From assembly GCF_034929435.1 (NCBI RefSeq), contig NZ_JAYFUM010000006.1, forward strand, positions 62,001 through 126,000: a DNA stretch of 64,000 nucleotides, in the 5' to 3' direction. The position numbers were made by a program, and so were the translations under genes. Source of the stretch: Arcicella rigui. Lineage in GTDB: Bacteria; Bacteroidota; Bacteroidia; Cytophagales; Spirosomataceae. Each line of letters opens with the position of its first letter. Position 1 is the stretch's first letter. Shown here one piece after another: positions 51,660 through 59,831 of the stretch. The notes under the pieces were generated by a model. It saw only the letters and a list, made by a program, of their open reading frames with translations. It ran no database searches and was not told the DNA's origin.

Positions 51660-52979
51660 TCATTTTGAATATGCTACTCGAAACCCAATATTATAGTATC
51701 TAACAGTTGGTTCAATGGCAGCTCTATTTGAATTTCTACTAAACTTTGGTTCCCAGTTCCATCCACCACCTCTGTAAACTTTATAAACGTCTACGCTTTT
51801 ATTAATAGGATTATTAATGGGGCTAATTTTATAATAATCTGAGCTATACCAGTCGAAACACCATTCATTAACATTCCCTGTCATATCATTGATGCCTAAT
51901 TCATTTCCACTCAATAAACCAACTTCATGAATTTGATTATCACTGTTGATTGTGTACCATGCTACTTTATTTATATCATTGCTCCCTGAGTAGAGATAGC
52001 CTTTGCTTTTATTTCCACCTCTGGCGGCAAACTCCCATTCTGCTTCTGTCGGTAAGCGATATGATTTTCCTGTTAATTTATTAAGTTTACTCAAAAACTC
52101 TTGAGCGTCATCCCATGAAACTTGTTCGACAGGACAATTATCACAAAACTTTGAAAAATAGCTTGGATTTGACCCCATAACTGCAAACCATTGGGATTGA
52201 GTAATCTCATATTTTCCTATGTAGAAGTCACTTAATATGACATTATGAACAGGCAATTCAATAAATAAAGTATCAGGGTCAGTCCCACCCATATTAAAAG
52301 CCCCACCTTCAACAAAAATCGTTGGAATAACTAACTTTGTAGGTATGTTGTAAGTATATTGATTTTGGAGATCATAAGTAAGGTTGCATTTATTTGTGAT
52401 TTGAGCTTTAACTATAAGACTTCCATCGGTAGTTAATGTTGGTGATTTGATTGAAAAAGGACTATTCCTTTGAATGTCACTTTTATATATTTCTGTCCCA
52501 TCTTTAGAAATTAACCAAACAACTGATACTATATCTTGTAGATTACCATCAATTGCTAAATCTAAATCAAGTGGAGTGGATGATGAGGATGTAGCTAAAA
52601 TACCTGTTGGTTTAATGCAGCTACTTACAATATAACTTTTTGTTGACAAATCAGTACTTGTACCACAACTTGTAGTGATTTTGCAATTAATCGAATATGT
52701 TCCATCTTTACTAAGTGTTGTTGTAGGAGATAACTCGCTACTTGAAAAAATTTCTGAACCGTTTTCTGAAATTTTCCAAGCTACATTGGAAACATCTGAG
52801 CTACTCCCACCAATAGATAAAGCAATTTTAGATAAATTACTGCTCTCAGGATTTGTTACAATGATGTTACTTGGGAAAGTACATTGTTTTATTGATTTAC
52901 TCGTAACTACTGGCAATTCTAAGCTACATGCTGTACCTAAAAATGCAAGAATTAGACATATATAATTTCTTTTGGACAT
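51660..52979 (-). CDS. Lipoprotein with degenerate formylglycine-generating-enzyme (SUMF1-like) domain
   Basis: A 439-residue lipoprotein from the ATG at 52979 (lipobox FLGTAC). Residues about 25-210 form two similar immunoglobulin-like repeats (KIALSIGGSSSDVSNVAWKI; LDLAIDGNLQDIVSVVWLIS). The C-terminal 220 residues are SUMF1-like: VEGGAFNMGGTD, PVEQVSWDDAQEFLSKLN, YRLPTEAEWEFAARGG, MTGNVNEWCFDWY and VYRGGGWNWEPKFSRNSNR. The cysteine pair that binds copper in true formylglycine-generating enzymes after RGGSW is absent, so this is probably a binding domain. The gene follows the caspase by 42 bp from this start. Confidence 0.85.
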   Translation of the reverse strand: MSKRNYICLILAFLGTACSLELPVVTSKSIKQCTFPSNIIVTNPESSNLSKIALSIGGSSSDVSNVAWKISENGSEIFSSSELSPTTTLSKDGTYSINCKITTSCGTSTDLSTKSYIVSSCIKPTGILATSSSSTPLDLDLAIDGNLQDIVSVVWLISKDGTEIYKSDIQRNSPFSIKSPTLTTDGSLIVKAQITNKCNLTYDLQNQYTYNIPTKLVIPTIFVEGGAFNMGGTDPDTLFIELPVHNVILSDFYIGKYEITQSQWFAVMGSNPSYFSKFCDNCPVEQVSWDDAQEFLSKLNKLTGKSYRLPTEAEWEFAARGGNKSKGYLYSGSNDINKVAWYTINSDNQIHEVGLLSGNELGINDMTGNVNEWCFDWYSSDYYKISPINNPINKSVDVYKVYRGGGWNWEPKFSRNSNRAAIEPTVRYYNIGFRVAYSK

Positions 52980-53021
52980 TTTCTGAAAATTTTGATTGGT
53001 TGTTAGAAGGTAATTCAAATC

Positions 53022-54227
53022 TCAAAATTTATGGGTAAAAACAAACCCTAAAGAAGTATTAGAAATGGATGGTCTTAAAATAGTTTTTCTGGTTGGAACT
53101 TTAACTTTTGTTGTTAGTAAAAAAAGTTCATATCCAAGTGAAAGAATTGACGTTGCAACCATTGCATTAAGCAAAGCAGTTTTCTGAGCTTTCTGAGCAT
53201 CAGAATATGCAGTATTCCACTTATCTAAATCACTTTGAGAATTAAAATAACCGTTAACAGGAAGCGTTTTATCTAAGGTATTAAACTGTTCCACTTTTGA
53301 ATCAAAATTGGATTTGATAGAACTGGCAATTATACCTGAGATTATACCAATAGTAGCAACTGAGAGCTTTAAAGTTAATGGATGAGGTTTATATGAAATA
53401 ACAACAGTGATAGAATCTTTATTTGGTAGTATTGGTTTTGAAATAAAAATAAAGTCTCCTAATAATTTATCATATCTGGCAGGGGATTGCTTTTTATTAG
53501 TTTTTAATAGTACGTCTCGTGTCGTTCTATCTAAAATAGTACGAATTCCGATATTGGGAGTTTCTAAATATTTTAATAATGAACCTGTAAACATTCCATT
53601 CCTTTCATTTCTATTATCATCCGCTGTACTTCCTTCTTCTGTAGCATAAACAATCATACTTCCTTCTGGATTGTTCGTGGGCATGACTAAGCCATTATGA
53701 CCTTGTAAGTCTTTCTTACTATCATCACATACCTTTAAATTTGGTAAATTCCGACAAGCATCTAAAAAGAAAAAGCTATTTTTTACTTTTTTTGAAGAGA
53801 TTTCGGATATAATCAAATTAAGAGAGACTCCATAAACGTCAATATGATCTAAACAATTAATTTTAGCATCTATTGGTAGTAAGTAATTTTTCCCACTATA
53901 GCTAACACCATGACCAGAAAAGTAAACTAAGGCTATTGCGGATGTATCAAGCTTATTTGTAAAACTATTAAGAGACTCCTTGATGTCACGATAGTCAGCA
54001 TTTTTTAAGATTTGAACTTCAAAACCTAAACGTAGCAATGATTCATTTATATCCTCAACATCATTTATTGGGTTTTTTAATGATGAAGCATACTGATAGT
54101 CTTTGTTTCCAATTATTAATGCAAATCTTTTCTTTGCACTTATTGGAATAAACGACTTTGTCTGTGATATGCCTTTCAAATTAATAATTGAAAGAAAAGC
54201 TAAAAGCAATACTACTTGTTTCTTCAT
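53022..54227 (-). CDS. Exported caspase-like peptidase (C14) with membrane tail
   Basis: A 401-residue protein with a signal peptide (VVLLLAFLSIINLKGISQ) and a caspase domain (about 32-265). It opens with FALIIGNKDYQYASSLKNP and has H106 in ALVYFSGHGVSY and C158 in FFFLDACRN, the catalytic dyad of bacterial caspases. The C-terminal part has two hydrophobic helices (LKLSVATIGIISGIIASSI; ATSILSLGYELFLLTT). The SUMF1-like lipoprotein gene directly follows. Caspase and FGE-like domains are often fused in bacteria, so the two probably act together in the envelope. Confidence 0.88.
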   Translation of the reverse strand: MKKQVVLLLAFLSIINLKGISQTKSFIPISAKKRFALIIGNKDYQYASSLKNPINDVEDINESLLRLGFEVQILKNADYRDIKESLNSFTNKLDTSAIALVYFSGHGVSYSGKNYLLPIDAKINCLDHIDVYGVSLNLIISEISSKKVKNSFFFLDACRNLPNLKVCDDSKKDLQGHNGLVMPTNNPEGSMIVYATEEGSTADDNRNERNGMFTGSLLKYLETPNIGIRTILDRTTRDVLLKTNKKQSPARYDKLLGDFIFISKPILPNKDSITVVISYKPHPLTLKLSVATIGIISGIIASSIKSNFDSKVEQFNTLDKTLPVNGYFNSQSDLDKWNTAYSDAQKAQKTALLNAMVATSILSLGYELFLLTTKVKVPTRKTILRPSISNTSLGFVFTHKF

Positions 54228-54366
54228 TTTGACATTTCGATGTTTGTTTCTCTTTAATAGATTTAAACATCTATTTGTAATGAAAATCAGCGATTTATTT
54301 TCCTTTAAACCACTCGGCGAAAAGTCTGTTTGATATTAGTTGAAGTAATTTCAAAGAAACAATAAT

Positions 54367-55785
54367 TCAAAAAAGACAATCCATCGTTAAGCTATTTTGA
54401 ACCAAACCTGCAGAATAGTTATTTGTCTGTACGCCAAAAGTCGTTATTAAAGTAAGAAAAACCGACTTCCTTGTTTTTGTCTCAGTTTTGAATGTGCCAA
54501 TTTTATTCTGCAGTTCATTCGCATATTTTTTATCAATGACAAAAGGATTAATGGAGTATTTCATCTCACAAAGATTGATTACTTGGTCTCTTCTATCAAT
54601 GACTAAATCAACCTGACTGCCATTTTCAGCATTTGAGCTTCTCCACGCCGAAGTCGCAGTTTGGATTCCGCTGATTCCTAAAGCTTGTTTGATACACTGT
54701 ATATGGTACAGACAAACTTGCTCAAAAGCATAACCACTCCAAGCTCTGTGTTTAGGATTATCTATCGTATTTATCCAATGATTTTGGTCAATTGTCTGAG
54801 TCCCATTAATAAATTTTAGATAAAAGAGCGTATAAAAATCAACCAATTGGTACAAACTATTTTTATTTTTATTGCCAAAAGGTAAATATTTTCGGATAAA
54901 TCCACTTTCCTCAAGTTCATCAAGTATCCTTGTGGTACTCCCTGCATTCGTTAGTTTTGTAGCTTTCAGTATGTCATCTCTGGTTAAACCTTTGGCTTTT
55001 TGGGCTAAACAATTTACAATGCTTACATGCTTTTCTGAGTTTTTAAAAAGCGAAGCGTATAAATTTGAAAATTCTGTTCTTAACAAACCATTTTCTGAAA
55101 AACAGATTTGTTCTATATTTTGACTCGCACTCAGGCTTGAAGAAACTTCTTCCCAATAATAAGGAATACCACCCATCACCATATACAGTTGAATAATTTG
55201 GTATCTATCCAAAACAGAATGTTTATTTCTTAAAAACATTTCACATTCAGTTAAGGTAAACGGAACAACTTTTAGCCTTTTAGTAACTCTATTATGTAAC
55301 CCTCCTTTATTGTTGATTAATTTATTCAACATCCACGATGCTGCCGAACCACAGACAATAAGTACAATATCATTTCTTGAAGAAGCCCAGCTATTCCAAA
55401 AATGCTCTAAAGCTTGTATAAAACCAGAGTTGGGGGTATCGAACCAAGGTAATTCATCTATGAAAATATACTTTTTAGGGTTTTCTGTATTTTTAAGATA
55501 GCTAATCAATTGCTGAAAAGCTGTAAGCCAGTCAGCTGCTTGAGAAATGGGTGTATTTTTATAGGCTTTTTGTAGAGCAATATGAAAATTTGTGAGTTGT
55601 TGAGATAAATTGGCATTTCCCAAGCCAGTGACTTGAAATACAAATTTCCCTTCAAAGGCAGTTCGAACTAAAAATGTTTTTCCAACCCTTCTTCTACCAT
55701 AAACTGCAACAAATTCAGACTTTTCTGATGATTGTAATGCTCGTAATGCGGATAATTCATTTTCTCTACCAATTATATTTGCCAT
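54367..55785 (-). CDS. Archaeal-type AAA ATPase with DUF234 nuclease-like tail
   Basis: A 472-residue cytoplasmic STAND-like ATPase. The Walker A motif is VYGRRRVGKTFL (about residues 28-39) and Walker B is KYIFIDELPWFD. A winged-helix region follows (about 270-330, LTRDDILKATKL). The C-terminal DUF234 part contains GSQVDLVIDRRDQVINLCEM with a trailing lysine, the D...ExK pattern of the PDDEXK nuclease fold. Such proteins are widespread and of unclear function, sometimes grouped with mobile or defence genes. It is first in the leftward block bracketed by the 63-65 bp repeats. Confidence 0.85.
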   Translation of the reverse strand: MANIIGRENELSALRALQSSEKSEFVAVYGRRRVGKTFLVRTAFEGKFVFQVTGLGNANLSQQLTNFHIALQKAYKNTPISQAADWLTAFQQLISYLKNTENPKKYIFIDELPWFDTPNSGFIQALEHFWNSWASSRNDIVLIVCGSAASWMLNKLINNKGGLHNRVTKRLKVVPFTLTECEMFLRNKHSVLDRYQIIQLYMVMGGIPYYWEEVSSSLSASQNIEQICFSENGLLRTEFSNLYASLFKNSEKHVSIVNCLAQKAKGLTRDDILKATKLTNAGSTTRILDELEESGFIRKYLPFGNKNKNSLYQLVDFYTLFYLKFINGTQTIDQNHWINTIDNPKHRAWSGYAFEQVCLYHIQCIKQALGISGIQTATSAWRSSNAENGSQVDLVIDRRDQVINLCEMKYSINPFVIDKKYANELQNKIGTFKTETKTRKSVFLTLITTFGVQTNNYSAGLVQNSLTMDCLF

Positions 55786-55821
55786 AGTATTGCTATTTTT
55801 TCAAGACAAATATAATTAAAA

Positions 55822-55891
55822 TTACCACATTAAGCCAAACTGAACCTTCAATTTGGCTTAATGTGGTAAAAAAATATTAGATAGAGCCAAA
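55822..55891. repeat. Flanking palindromic repeat, right copy
   Basis: The same unit as at 51549-51611. The stem here is longer, 23 bp: it runs from TTACCACATT at 55822 to AATGTGGTAA at 55869, with one mismatch and a CC loop. TTAGATAGAGCCAAA follows at 55877-55891. It lies upstream of the ATPase gene and 3' of the AraC gene. Confidence 0.88.
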
Positions 55892-55901
55892 TTGAGATTA
55901 G

Positions 55902-56804
55902 TTAAAGCTTTTCGGATAAAGTATTCGGCAAAACTCTTCCCCTAAACTCACTCGGTGAAAAGCCAGTTTGTTTTTTGAAAAATCGTGTAAAATAAGCTGG
56001 GTCTTTGAAGTCTAAGAAGTAGGAAATTTCGGCAATGGTGTAGGAAGTGTTCAACAAGTATTTTTGGGCTTCGTTAATCATGTACTCGTGAATAATTTGT
56101 AAAGCGGATTTTTGGACTAAGGTTTGGCACACTCGATTGAGGTGTACGGCTGTGATATTCAGCTCTTTGGCGTATTCTGTTACGGATTTTGATTCATGAA
56201 ATGATTGCTTAATTTGCTTCTGAAATGATTGAAAATAATGCAGTGTTCTATTATCTGATTTCGTAATTTGATGTTCTACGGCTACGCTCAAACGGTATAA
56301 GTGCATAAAAAGTAGCTGAAATAATGAAGCCATAAAAAGCTGTTTTTCAGGATTTTCGGCTATAAATTCGGTGGCTATTTGCTGTTTTAGTTGCTTCAAT
56401 GACTCAAATACTTCTAAGGATTCATCAAATGTAAATTGTTTTAAACGACTGATTTCTAAAACGATATGGGGCGAGTTTTTAAAAATACTTTCTACAAAGG
56501 ACTGTGAAAAAGTAAGTACATCGCCAACCATATTCGACTGAAACACAAAGCCATGCAAAGTATTAGGCGGAATCATCAAAATGGATGGTGTATTCAAAGC
56601 GATTTTTGTGTTTTCAGAAATTAAAAGTCCTTCGCCTTCTGGAAAGATAAAAATCTGATATAAATCTGTGTGTAAGTGTTCGGTGATTTCCCAATCATAT
56701 AATTTACTCCTTACCTCAAGCTCTTCGATATGAATATAATCTGCTAAAGAATCTGTTTGATTCTCTCCATACAATCCTCTAAAATTTACTAAGTCTTTTT
56801 TCAT
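55902..56804 (-). CDS. AraC-family regulator of the pca/pob operon
   Basis: A 300-residue regulator. A cupin-like effector domain (about 20-160, with EHLHTDLYQIFIFPEGEGLL) is followed by two helix-turn-helix motifs (SVTEYAKELNITAVHLNRVC and YTIAEISYFLDFKDPAYFTR) and FFKKQTGFSPSEFR. It is transcribed away from pcaH across a 141-bp region that contains a matching operator. By position it is the activator of the protocatechuate genes, comparable to PobR/PobC-type regulators of 4-hydroxybenzoate metabolism. The effector (4-hydroxybenzoate or protocatechuate) is inferred. Confidence 0.85.
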   Translation of the reverse strand: MKKDLVNFRGLYGENQTDSLADYIHIEELEVRSKLYDWEITEHLHTDLYQIFIFPEGEGLLISENTKIALNTPSILMIPPNTLHGFVFQSNMVGDVLTFSQSFVESIFKNSPHIVLEISRLKQFTFDESLEVFESLKQLKQQIATEFIAENPEKQLFMASLFQLLFMHLYRLSVAVEHQITKSDNRTLHYFQSFQKQIKQSFHESKSVTEYAKELNITAVHLNRVCQTLVQKSALQIIHEYMINEAQKYLLNTSYTIAEISYFLDFKDPAYFTRFFKKQTGFSPSEFRGRVLPNTLSEKL

Positions 56805-56864
56805 AAATGTTTAAAAAATACTATCCATTAGGGTATTTAATAGTAAAAATGTGATAAATGTTTG

Positions 56865-56898
56865 TTTTTTACAAGATATATGTCATTTTTTACAAGAT
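56865..56898 (+). promoter_or_regulatory. Direct-repeat operator for the AraC regulator
   Basis: TTTTTTACAAGAT occurs exactly twice, at 56865-56877 and 56886-56898, 21 bp apart (two helical turns). This is the standard layout of an AraC-type activator site. The right copy ends 19 bp before the -7 box, covering the -33 position. Confidence 0.75.
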
Positions 56899-56917
56899 TC
56901 ACTTCATTGAAATAATC

Positions 56918-56925
56918 TATTTTTG
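56918..56925 (+). promoter_or_regulatory. -7 box of the pca operon
   Basis: TATTTTTG matches TAnnTTTG, 20 bp before the pcaH start. No TTG lies at -33; the activator half-site occupies that place, as expected for an activator-dependent promoter. The leader would be only about 14 bases. Confidence 0.6.
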
Positions 56926-56945
56926 TATATAATTAATACAAAAAC

Positions 56946-57653
56946 ATGAGCGATATTATTTATAACCTTTTCGACAGGGAAGTACATCCACCTTATTTAT
57001 CGCCTGACTATAAGTCAACGATTTTAAGAGCTCCAAGTAAGCCTTTGATTCCATTAAAGCAATCATTATCTGAATTGAGCGGGCCAATTTTTGGTGATTT
57101 TAATTTAGGTGAATTTGACCATGATTTAACCAAAAATGCTATTGTCAATGGCGAGCCTTTGGGAGAGCGAATTGTGGTGCATGGTAAAGTAATGAATGAA
57201 AACGGGAAACCCATTCCAAATACTTTGATAGAAATTTGGCAGGCGAATGCCGCTGGTCGTTATGTTCATAAGGTGGATCAGCACGCTGCTCCGCTCGACC
57301 CGAACTTCCTGGGTGCTGGTAGATGTATGACGGATGCCGAAGGGAATTATAAATTTTATACGATAAAGCCGGGTGCATATCCTTGGGGAAATCATTTTAA
57401 TGCTTGGAGGCCCAATCACATTCACTTTTCTTTGTTTGGTGCAAATATTACTAACCGTTTGGTAACGCAAATGTATTTTCCTGGTGACCCACTTTTGCAA
57501 TATGACCCAATTTTCTTGGGAGTACCTCCGAAAGGTCGTGAATTATTGATCTCATCTTTTGATTTAAGTATCACTGAACCAAGTTTTGCTTTGGGTTATC
57601 GCTTTGATTTTGTGTTGAGAGGAAATAATGCAACGCCATTTGAGAAGCAGTAA
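56946..57653 (+). CDS. pcaH: Protocatechuate 3,4-dioxygenase beta subunit
   Basis: A 235-residue intradiol dioxygenase subunit. It cleaves protocatechuate between its two hydroxyls to 3-carboxy-cis,cis-muconate and holds the catalytic iron. The four iron ligands are Y106 (AGRYVHK), Y145 (GAYPWGN), H158 and H160 (NHIHFS). Their spacing (39, 13, 2) is exactly that of Pseudomonas PcaH. It is the first gene of the operon. The gap to pcaG is 184 bp, unusually long for two subunits of one enzyme. Confidence 0.96.
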   Translation: MSDIIYNLFDREVHPPYLSPDYKSTILRAPSKPLIPLKQSLSELSGPIFGDFNLGEFDHDLTKNAIVNGEPLGERIVVHGKVMNENGKPIPNTLIEIWQANAAGRYVHKVDQHAAPLDPNFLGAGRCMTDAEGNYKFYTIKPGAYPWGNHFNAWRPNHIHFSLFGANITNRLVTQMYFPGDPLLQYDPIFLGVPPKGRELLISSFDLSITEPSFALGYRFDFVLRGNNATPFEKQ

Positions 57654-57837
57654 GCTTTTTAGCCTTCAGCTTTGAGCAATGAGCTATCAGCTTTTTTATA
57701 GGTTCAATGTATTACAGGATTTTAAATAATTTGTGCTGACGAAAGTTTAAAGGCTATTTTGGTAATACGTGAAATAAATCCGAAATCCGATACCTGAAAT
57801 CAATAATTCTTGTAGTACTAATTCAAAACTAATAATT
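57654..57837. repeat. Dispersed words between pcaH and pcaG
   Basis: A non-coding gap with AGCT words right after the stop (AGCCTTCAGCTTTGAGCAAT) and an ATCCGAAATC word near the right end (AAATCCGAAATCCGATACCT). The middle shows nothing. No bracketing inverted repeat was found here, unlike the next gaps of this operon. Confidence 0.6.
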
Positions 57838-58362
57838 ATGTTACAGACTCCATCGCAAACTGTTGGGCCGTATTTTGCTTATGGACTTTCGCCCGAACAG
57901 TATTTATATAATTTTAAAAGTTTGGTCGGAAACCTGATGGTAAATCCGATTGATAATCCTGAGAGTATTACCATCATCGGGAAGGTTTTGGATGGCGAAA
58001 ATCAACCAATTCCTGATGCCATGATTGAATTATGGCAAATTGATGAAAATAATCAACGCTTCGGAAGATTTGGTACAGGTACAGACCCCGAAAGTCGCTT
58101 TATTTTTCATACCTTAAAACCTGAATCGGTTGCTGGGCAAGCTCCTTATCTGACGGTTATCATTTTTATGCGTGGACAGCTCATACATTCTTATACTCGA
58201 ATTTATTTTTCAGATGAAACAACACTGAACGAACAAGACGAAGTACTGAATGCTGTGCCAAGTGAAAGACGACATACGCTGATTGCTCAGAAAAACGGTT
58301 CTGTGTATGAATTCAACATTTATATGCAAGGCGAAAACGAAACTGTTTTTTTTGAAATATGA
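57838..58362 (+). CDS. pcaG: Protocatechuate 3,4-dioxygenase alpha subunit
   Basis: A 174-residue intradiol dioxygenase fold protein that lacks the iron ligands, as alpha subunits do, and completes the active site of PcaH. It opens with the family signature TPSQTVGPYFAYGLSPEQ and has IELWQIDENNQRFGRF and YLTVIIFMRGQLIHSYTRIY. It is somewhat shorter than the Pseudomonas subunit of about 200 residues. Its stop overlaps the start of pcaB by 4 bp, so the two are translationally coupled. Confidence 0.94.
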   Translation: MLQTPSQTVGPYFAYGLSPEQYLYNFKSLVGNLMVNPIDNPESITIIGKVLDGENQPIPDAMIELWQIDENNQRFGRFGTGTDPESRFIFHTLKPESVAGQAPYLTVIIFMRGQLIHSYTRIYFSDETTLNEQDEVLNAVPSERRHTLIAQKNGSVYEFNIYMQGENETVFFEI

Positions 58363-59678
58363 GTCTATATTCCGAAGTATTTTATTCCGATGAAATCAAC
58401 GAGCTTTTTTCTGATGAAAAAAGTCTGAGCTATTTATTGCTTTTTGAATCAAGTTTGGCAAAAGCCCAAGCCGAACATGGTATCGTTCCAAATACTTCGG
58501 CAAGTATCATTGCGTCTTGTTCGCAAGCTGATTTGATAGATTTACAAGCTTTGAAAAAAGCGATACAATTGGGCGGAAATGTTGCTATTCCTTTGGTAAA
58601 ACAATTGACGCAATTGGTCAAAAACCAAGATGCAGAAGCTGCCAAATTTGTGCATTTCGGAGCTACAAGTCAGGATGTAGTTGATACGGCTACGGTTTTA
58701 CAAATCAAAATATTTGTCGAATGGCTTGAAAATCAATTAAATACTTTACAAGAAGTACTCATTAAACTGACGCAAGAACACCGCCAAACTTTGATGATTG
58801 GTAGAACGCTTTTGCAACAAGCCAAACCCATTACTTTCGGACTAAAAATGGCTTTGTGTCTGGAAAGTATTCAGCGTTCTGCCGAACGCCTTCAATCGTT
58901 GAAAGGTGAATTATTGGTTTTACAATTGGCTGGTGCGGTAGGTTCTCAGAATCAAGCGATTAATCAAAAAGTAAAAGAAAGTTTAGCCAATATTTTAGGG
59001 TTAAAGGCTACTCATTCTTGGCATACGCACCGAGATGCTTTTGTCCATTTTGCTGCTGTTTTGGGCGTTTTGGTAGGAAGTATCGGAAAAATTGCCAAAG
59101 ATATTTCGCTACTCATGCAAACCGAAGTAGGCGAAGTATTTGAAGGAGCTGGAGCGGGCAAAGGTGGTTCAAGTACGATGCCACATAAACGTAATCCTGT
59201 TGCTTCTGCAATTATTTTGGCAAATGCCCAAAGAGTACCGCATTTGGTGGCAACATTAATGACTGCGATGGCTCAAGAGCATGAGCGTTCGGCTGGATTA
59301 TGGCATTCGGAATGGGAAGTTTTGAATGATTTAATGAAGCTCACTGCTGGCACTCTTGAACGAAGTATTGAACTCCTCAGCGGTTTAGAAGTCGATAAAA
59401 ATCGGATGCTTCAAAACCTTGAACTGACGCAAGGTTTGATTTATGCAGAAAATGTTTCACTGGCTTTGGCTGAAAAAATCGGCAAAAGTGAAGCCCATAA
59501 GTTAGTAGAAAAAGCCTGTAAAAAAGCAGTTGAAGAACAAAAACATTTAAAACAGATTTTAGTAGAAAATCAAAACTATTTAACAGAAACCGAACTCCAA
59601 CCACTCTTTCAAGCCGAAAATGCGATTGGATTGAGTTTGGAGATTATTGAAAATATATTAAGTAAATATGAATTATAA
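58359..59678 (+). CDS. pcaB: 3-carboxy-cis,cis-muconate cycloisomerase
   Basis: A 439-residue enzyme of the fumarase/aspartase superfamily that cyclises 3-carboxymuconate to 4-carboxymuconolactone. The superfamily signature is GGSSTMPHKRNPVAS. The other conserved regions are FGATSQDVVDTATVLQ and TLLQQAKPITFGLKMA. It is cytoplasmic and a homotetramer in relatives. Length is normal for the bacterial type. Confidence 0.95.
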   Translation: MSLYSEVFYSDEINELFSDEKSLSYLLLFESSLAKAQAEHGIVPNTSASIIASCSQADLIDLQALKKAIQLGGNVAIPLVKQLTQLVKNQDAEAAKFVHFGATSQDVVDTATVLQIKIFVEWLENQLNTLQEVLIKLTQEHRQTLMIGRTLLQQAKPITFGLKMALCLESIQRSAERLQSLKGELLVLQLAGAVGSQNQAINQKVKESLANILGLKATHSWHTHRDAFVHFAAVLGVLVGSIGKIAKDISLLMQTEVGEVFEGAGAGKGGSSTMPHKRNPVASAIILANAQRVPHLVATLMTAMAQEHERSAGLWHSEWEVLNDLMKLTAGTLERSIELLSGLEVDKNRMLQNLELTQGLIYAENVSLALAEKIGKSEAHKLVEKACKKAVEEQKHLKQILVENQNYLTETELQPLFQAENAIGLSLEIIENILSKYEL

Positions 59679-59810
59679 ATTATGAATTATGAGATGTTGA
59701 AACTAACGAGTAAATACTTCATTTAAGAATTTTTGACATCTCCAAATCTCATATAAATTCTACCTTGTTACAATTCATTTTTACTAAAAATTATCTCATA
59801 ATTCATAATT
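59678..59810. repeat. Inverted repeat bracketing the pcaB-pcaL gap
   Basis: AATTATGAATTATGAGAT (59678-59695) and ATCTCATAATTCATAATT (59793-59810) are perfect 18-bp complements enclosing 97 bases. The left arm begins on the last base of the pcaB stop codon. It has the same bracket architecture as the other operon gaps but uses different words. Confidence 0.85.
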
Positions 59811-59831
59811 AATATTTCATATCTCATAAAC

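Noticed and set aside
55902..56804. AraC protein as regulator of the caspase block
   Set aside because: It is divergent from pcaH with a matching operator next to the pca promoter, and the repeat at 55822-55891 separates it from the ATPase gene.
57126..57500. 124-codon minus-strand frame inside pcaH
   Set aside because: It is antisense to the iron-ligand region of a clearly intact dioxygenase gene.
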